DNA from: Phytophthora colocasiae
Lineage: Eukaryota > Oomycota > Peronosporomycetes > Peronosporales > Peronosporaceae
Direction: 5' to 3'
Assembly (NCBI GenBank): GCA_018806915.1
Contig: JAGKQI010000099.1
Location: forward strand, 434,001 to 498,000
Length of the DNA: 64,000 bases
Every line of letters starts with the position of its first letter. Within the stretch, counting starts at the first letter, position 1. The position numbers and the translations under genes were made by a program. The notes under the pieces were generated by a model that worked only from the letters and a program-made list of their open reading frames with translations, was not told the origin of the DNA and made no database searches. Positions 62,438 to 64,000 of this stretch are shown piece by piece.

Positions 62438-63471
62438 ATGGAGGAATCTACCAGCACAAAGTGGACGGTAACACCGGCGTTGCTGAGCAAGGGCAAGCGG
62501 CCCATGGAGGCTCCCATCTCGGGCTGCTACGGCGATTGGACGCTGGAGCAGGTGCGCCTCGAGTGCACGGCGCTGAAACTTAACGTGAAGAAAAACACAA
62601 GCAAGAGTGATCGCGTAAAGCTTCTGTCCGCCTATGACGAGAACAAGGCTGGTATTGAGCTCTTACTACAGTGCCAGCGCTGCAAGTATCGGTAACTAGA
62701 CGAGGGAGAAAAGAAACGGGCAAAGAACTGCATGTTCTGCCTTCTAAACATACTCTTCTACGACAGATTCTTCCAGCGGTTCCTTGAAAGCGGAAACCAA
62801 CTTAGCAGAACCGAACTCGACCAAGGTGGCAGTACCTTTTGGACCGACGTAGCCGATGCATATTGGGTCCAAAATCTGGATTTCGACGCTTTGACCTCAG
62901 ACGATGCGGCGTTTGAAGAGATAGATCCATCGCAAACAATGGCTAATTCTGCTGCTAAGCTACAACGTATGTGGCGGGAGGTTGTGGCAAACTTTGCACG
63001 CGCTGAGGCGGGCTCAAAGAAATCTGGAGATCATAGCGATGACTTCTGGGACTTTTGTGACGGTCGATCGGATGCTATCTACACAAGTGGTGCAAGCATC
63101 GCGGATCAGGTCGGGAGTTTTGTGCTGCGACCTTATATCATGAAAAAGAAGACGACTCACAGAAAGAAGGCGTCCATTGTGCCAATACGAAAAACCGCAA
63201 GCGGCGAAAGACATTAAATTCAGATGCGTTGGAATTACTCGCTGAAAGCATGGTTCAAACGGTGGAAATCGAGGTGGATGGCGCGCAGCAGGAAAGTTGG
63301 AAAGAGCAAGCCCTCCTTCTTCGTGATCAAAGACTCGCACATCGGTTGGATTTGTTGCTGAATATGCTAGAGCGAACTAGAAACGAAGAACAACTACTGA
63401 AAAAAAGCCGAGAAAACGAAAGTAAAGAAGCCTTTGACGAAGAACTTGAATGCACTGCAGCACACAATTAA
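62438..63471 (+). pseudogene. Harbinger accessory (Myb/SANT-like or NAM-associated) protein, interrupted
   Basis: From ATG 62438: a SAP-like motif (WTLEQVRLECTALKLNVKK), then CQRCKYR and TAA 62693-62695. The same frame continues with a segment like that in other oomycete Harbinger partner proteins (LSRTELDQGGSTFWTDVADAYW, LQRMWREVVANFARA) to about 63170. There a one-base shift leads to a coiled-coil C terminus (ALELLAESMVQ, LLKKSRENESKEAF) ending at 63471. It would help the transposase bind DNA or enter the nucleus. The family assignment is by resemblance only. Confidence 0.6.
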
Positions 63472-63528
63472 TCGACGTATTGCACTCCAACGTCAGATCA
63501 GGGAGCTGGAATTTCAAACTATTTACGG

Positions 63529-64000
63529 TTAGGAGAAGTAATTATTACCGGCCTTGGCCGGTGATACTAATGAACGTGAGAGCGGCGGAGATTGAACTCT
63601 TGGATGTAATCCAGTGACAAGTTGGCGCAAAATTCTCCCTTGCGCACTGCAAAGCTCGACATCAGACTCTTCTTCGTTGTTATCCGTTGGTAAGAGCGAA
63701 TTTTCGGATATGCTGTTATAGGCCACAGATACGACAAAGGGACGACTATCAGTGTCTGCATCTTGAACTCTTTCGTGAATGCAAACGTTGTGGAGTTCAA
63801 TGCATGTCTTGATAACTGTGGACACTGTTTTGAAGTCCACAACCGAAGGGCGTTTGAATATCTGCCATTTGTTCACCAACAGGCCGAATGCCATCTCAAT
63901 GCGAATGCGCAGCTGGCTAATGATACAGTTGAAGTCTGAGTGTTTTCTTTGAGTTCGTGTTTGTTGTACGGGACAAGCAGCGAATCCGATAAAGGGTAGG
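63529..64000 (-). CDS. Harbinger DDE_4 transposase, C-terminal part (5' end beyond the window)
   Basis: The frame is open from the window edge to TAA 63529. It reads LPFIGFAACPV, RKHSDFNCIISQLRIRIEMA, FGLLVNKWQIFKRP and IELHNVCIHER, which is the conserved C-terminal part of PIF/Harbinger nucleases (catalytic Glu in the RIE-(R/M)AFG helix, LHN motif). The remaining tail is acidic then basic. The first two catalytic Asp residues lie outside the window. It converges with the accessory ORF, with a gap of about 57 bp. Confidence 0.85.
   Translation of the reverse strand, partial: LPFIGFAACPVQQTRTQRKHSDFNCIISQLRIRIEMAFGLLVNKWQIFKRPSVVDFKTVSTVIKTCIELHNVCIHERVQDADTDSRPFVVSVAYNSISENSLLPTDNNEEESDVELCSAQGRILRQLVTGLHPRVQSPPLSRSLVSPAKAGNNYFS

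Larger units (their letters stand above)
62269..64000. mobile_element. PIF/Harbinger DNA transposon (right end outside the window)
   Basis: Contains a plus-strand DNA-binding/accessory ORF and a minus-strand DDE_4 transposase, converging, which is the two-gene layout of Harbinger elements. The candidate left terminus is GGGCCGTTCCGAACCGG at 62269, with a second similar copy near 62353. The right terminus is not in the window, so the boundary is tentative. Confidence 0.65.

Overview
The window looks like a repeat-rich accessory region of an oomycete nuclear genome (Phytophthora or downy-mildew type). Three Crinkler (CRN) effector modules carry the family's LFLAK-like, DWL and HVLV-like signatures. 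Around them sit a Crypton tyrosine-recombinase element, Ty3/Gypsy elements with an extra RNase H domain, a Ty1/Copia element, an L1/Tx1-like LINE, a TTAA-flanked piggyBac-type element and a PIF/Harbinger element. No tRNA, rRNA, CRISPR array or bacterial-type operon was seen.

Layout. 1-5354: a CRN gene (minus strand) split near its N terminus by a Copia element (55-5304, target duplication GGGTT, LTRs differing at one base). 5355-6349: CRN 5' flank, then a tandemly repeated and partly inverted CRN 3' flank. 6336-9588: a large CRN (P-loop NTPase plus PD-(D/E)xK-like nuclease) with an amplified N-terminal module. 9805-12160: Crypton with palindromic end sites and a GCR1_C-like second ORF. 12161-14375 and 25059-25566: one LINE, split by Gypsy-1 (14380-25054, duplication TCAT), whose integrase is itself split by a TTAA-flanked element (16457-17438). 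25769-26922: a CRN N-terminal cassette directly upstream of a frameshifted Rab-like GTPase. 26923-27193: second copy of the CRN 5' flank.

From 27194 to about 62268 an unrecognised coding unit (called E0 here) is cut into three by two very large related minus-strand Gypsy elements. Gypsy-2 is 27706-45362 (17.7 kb, duplication TCGT). Gypsy-3 is 45596-61450 (duplication GACG) and is itself split by a chromovirus, Gypsy-4 (52519-60078, duplication GAACA). The right edge (about 62269-64000) is a PIF/Harbinger element.

The most interesting system is the Gypsy-2/Gypsy-3 pair. Both encode gag-pol on the minus strand (a second RNase H, integrase, chromodomain) and both carry a long, homologous plus-strand ORF between the end of pol and the 3' LTR, convergent with pol. 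Gypsy-2 also has an extra coiled-coil ORF upstream of gag, a palindromic TATA-like box in its LTR, and a dispersed 11-bp motif in LTR and coding DNA. This layout parallels the plant Tat/Ogre lineage.

Most large ORFs carry single-base frameshifts or single nonsense codons, even where LTR pairs are almost identical. The copies may be decaying, or the assembly may hold indel errors; the sequence alone cannot separate these.
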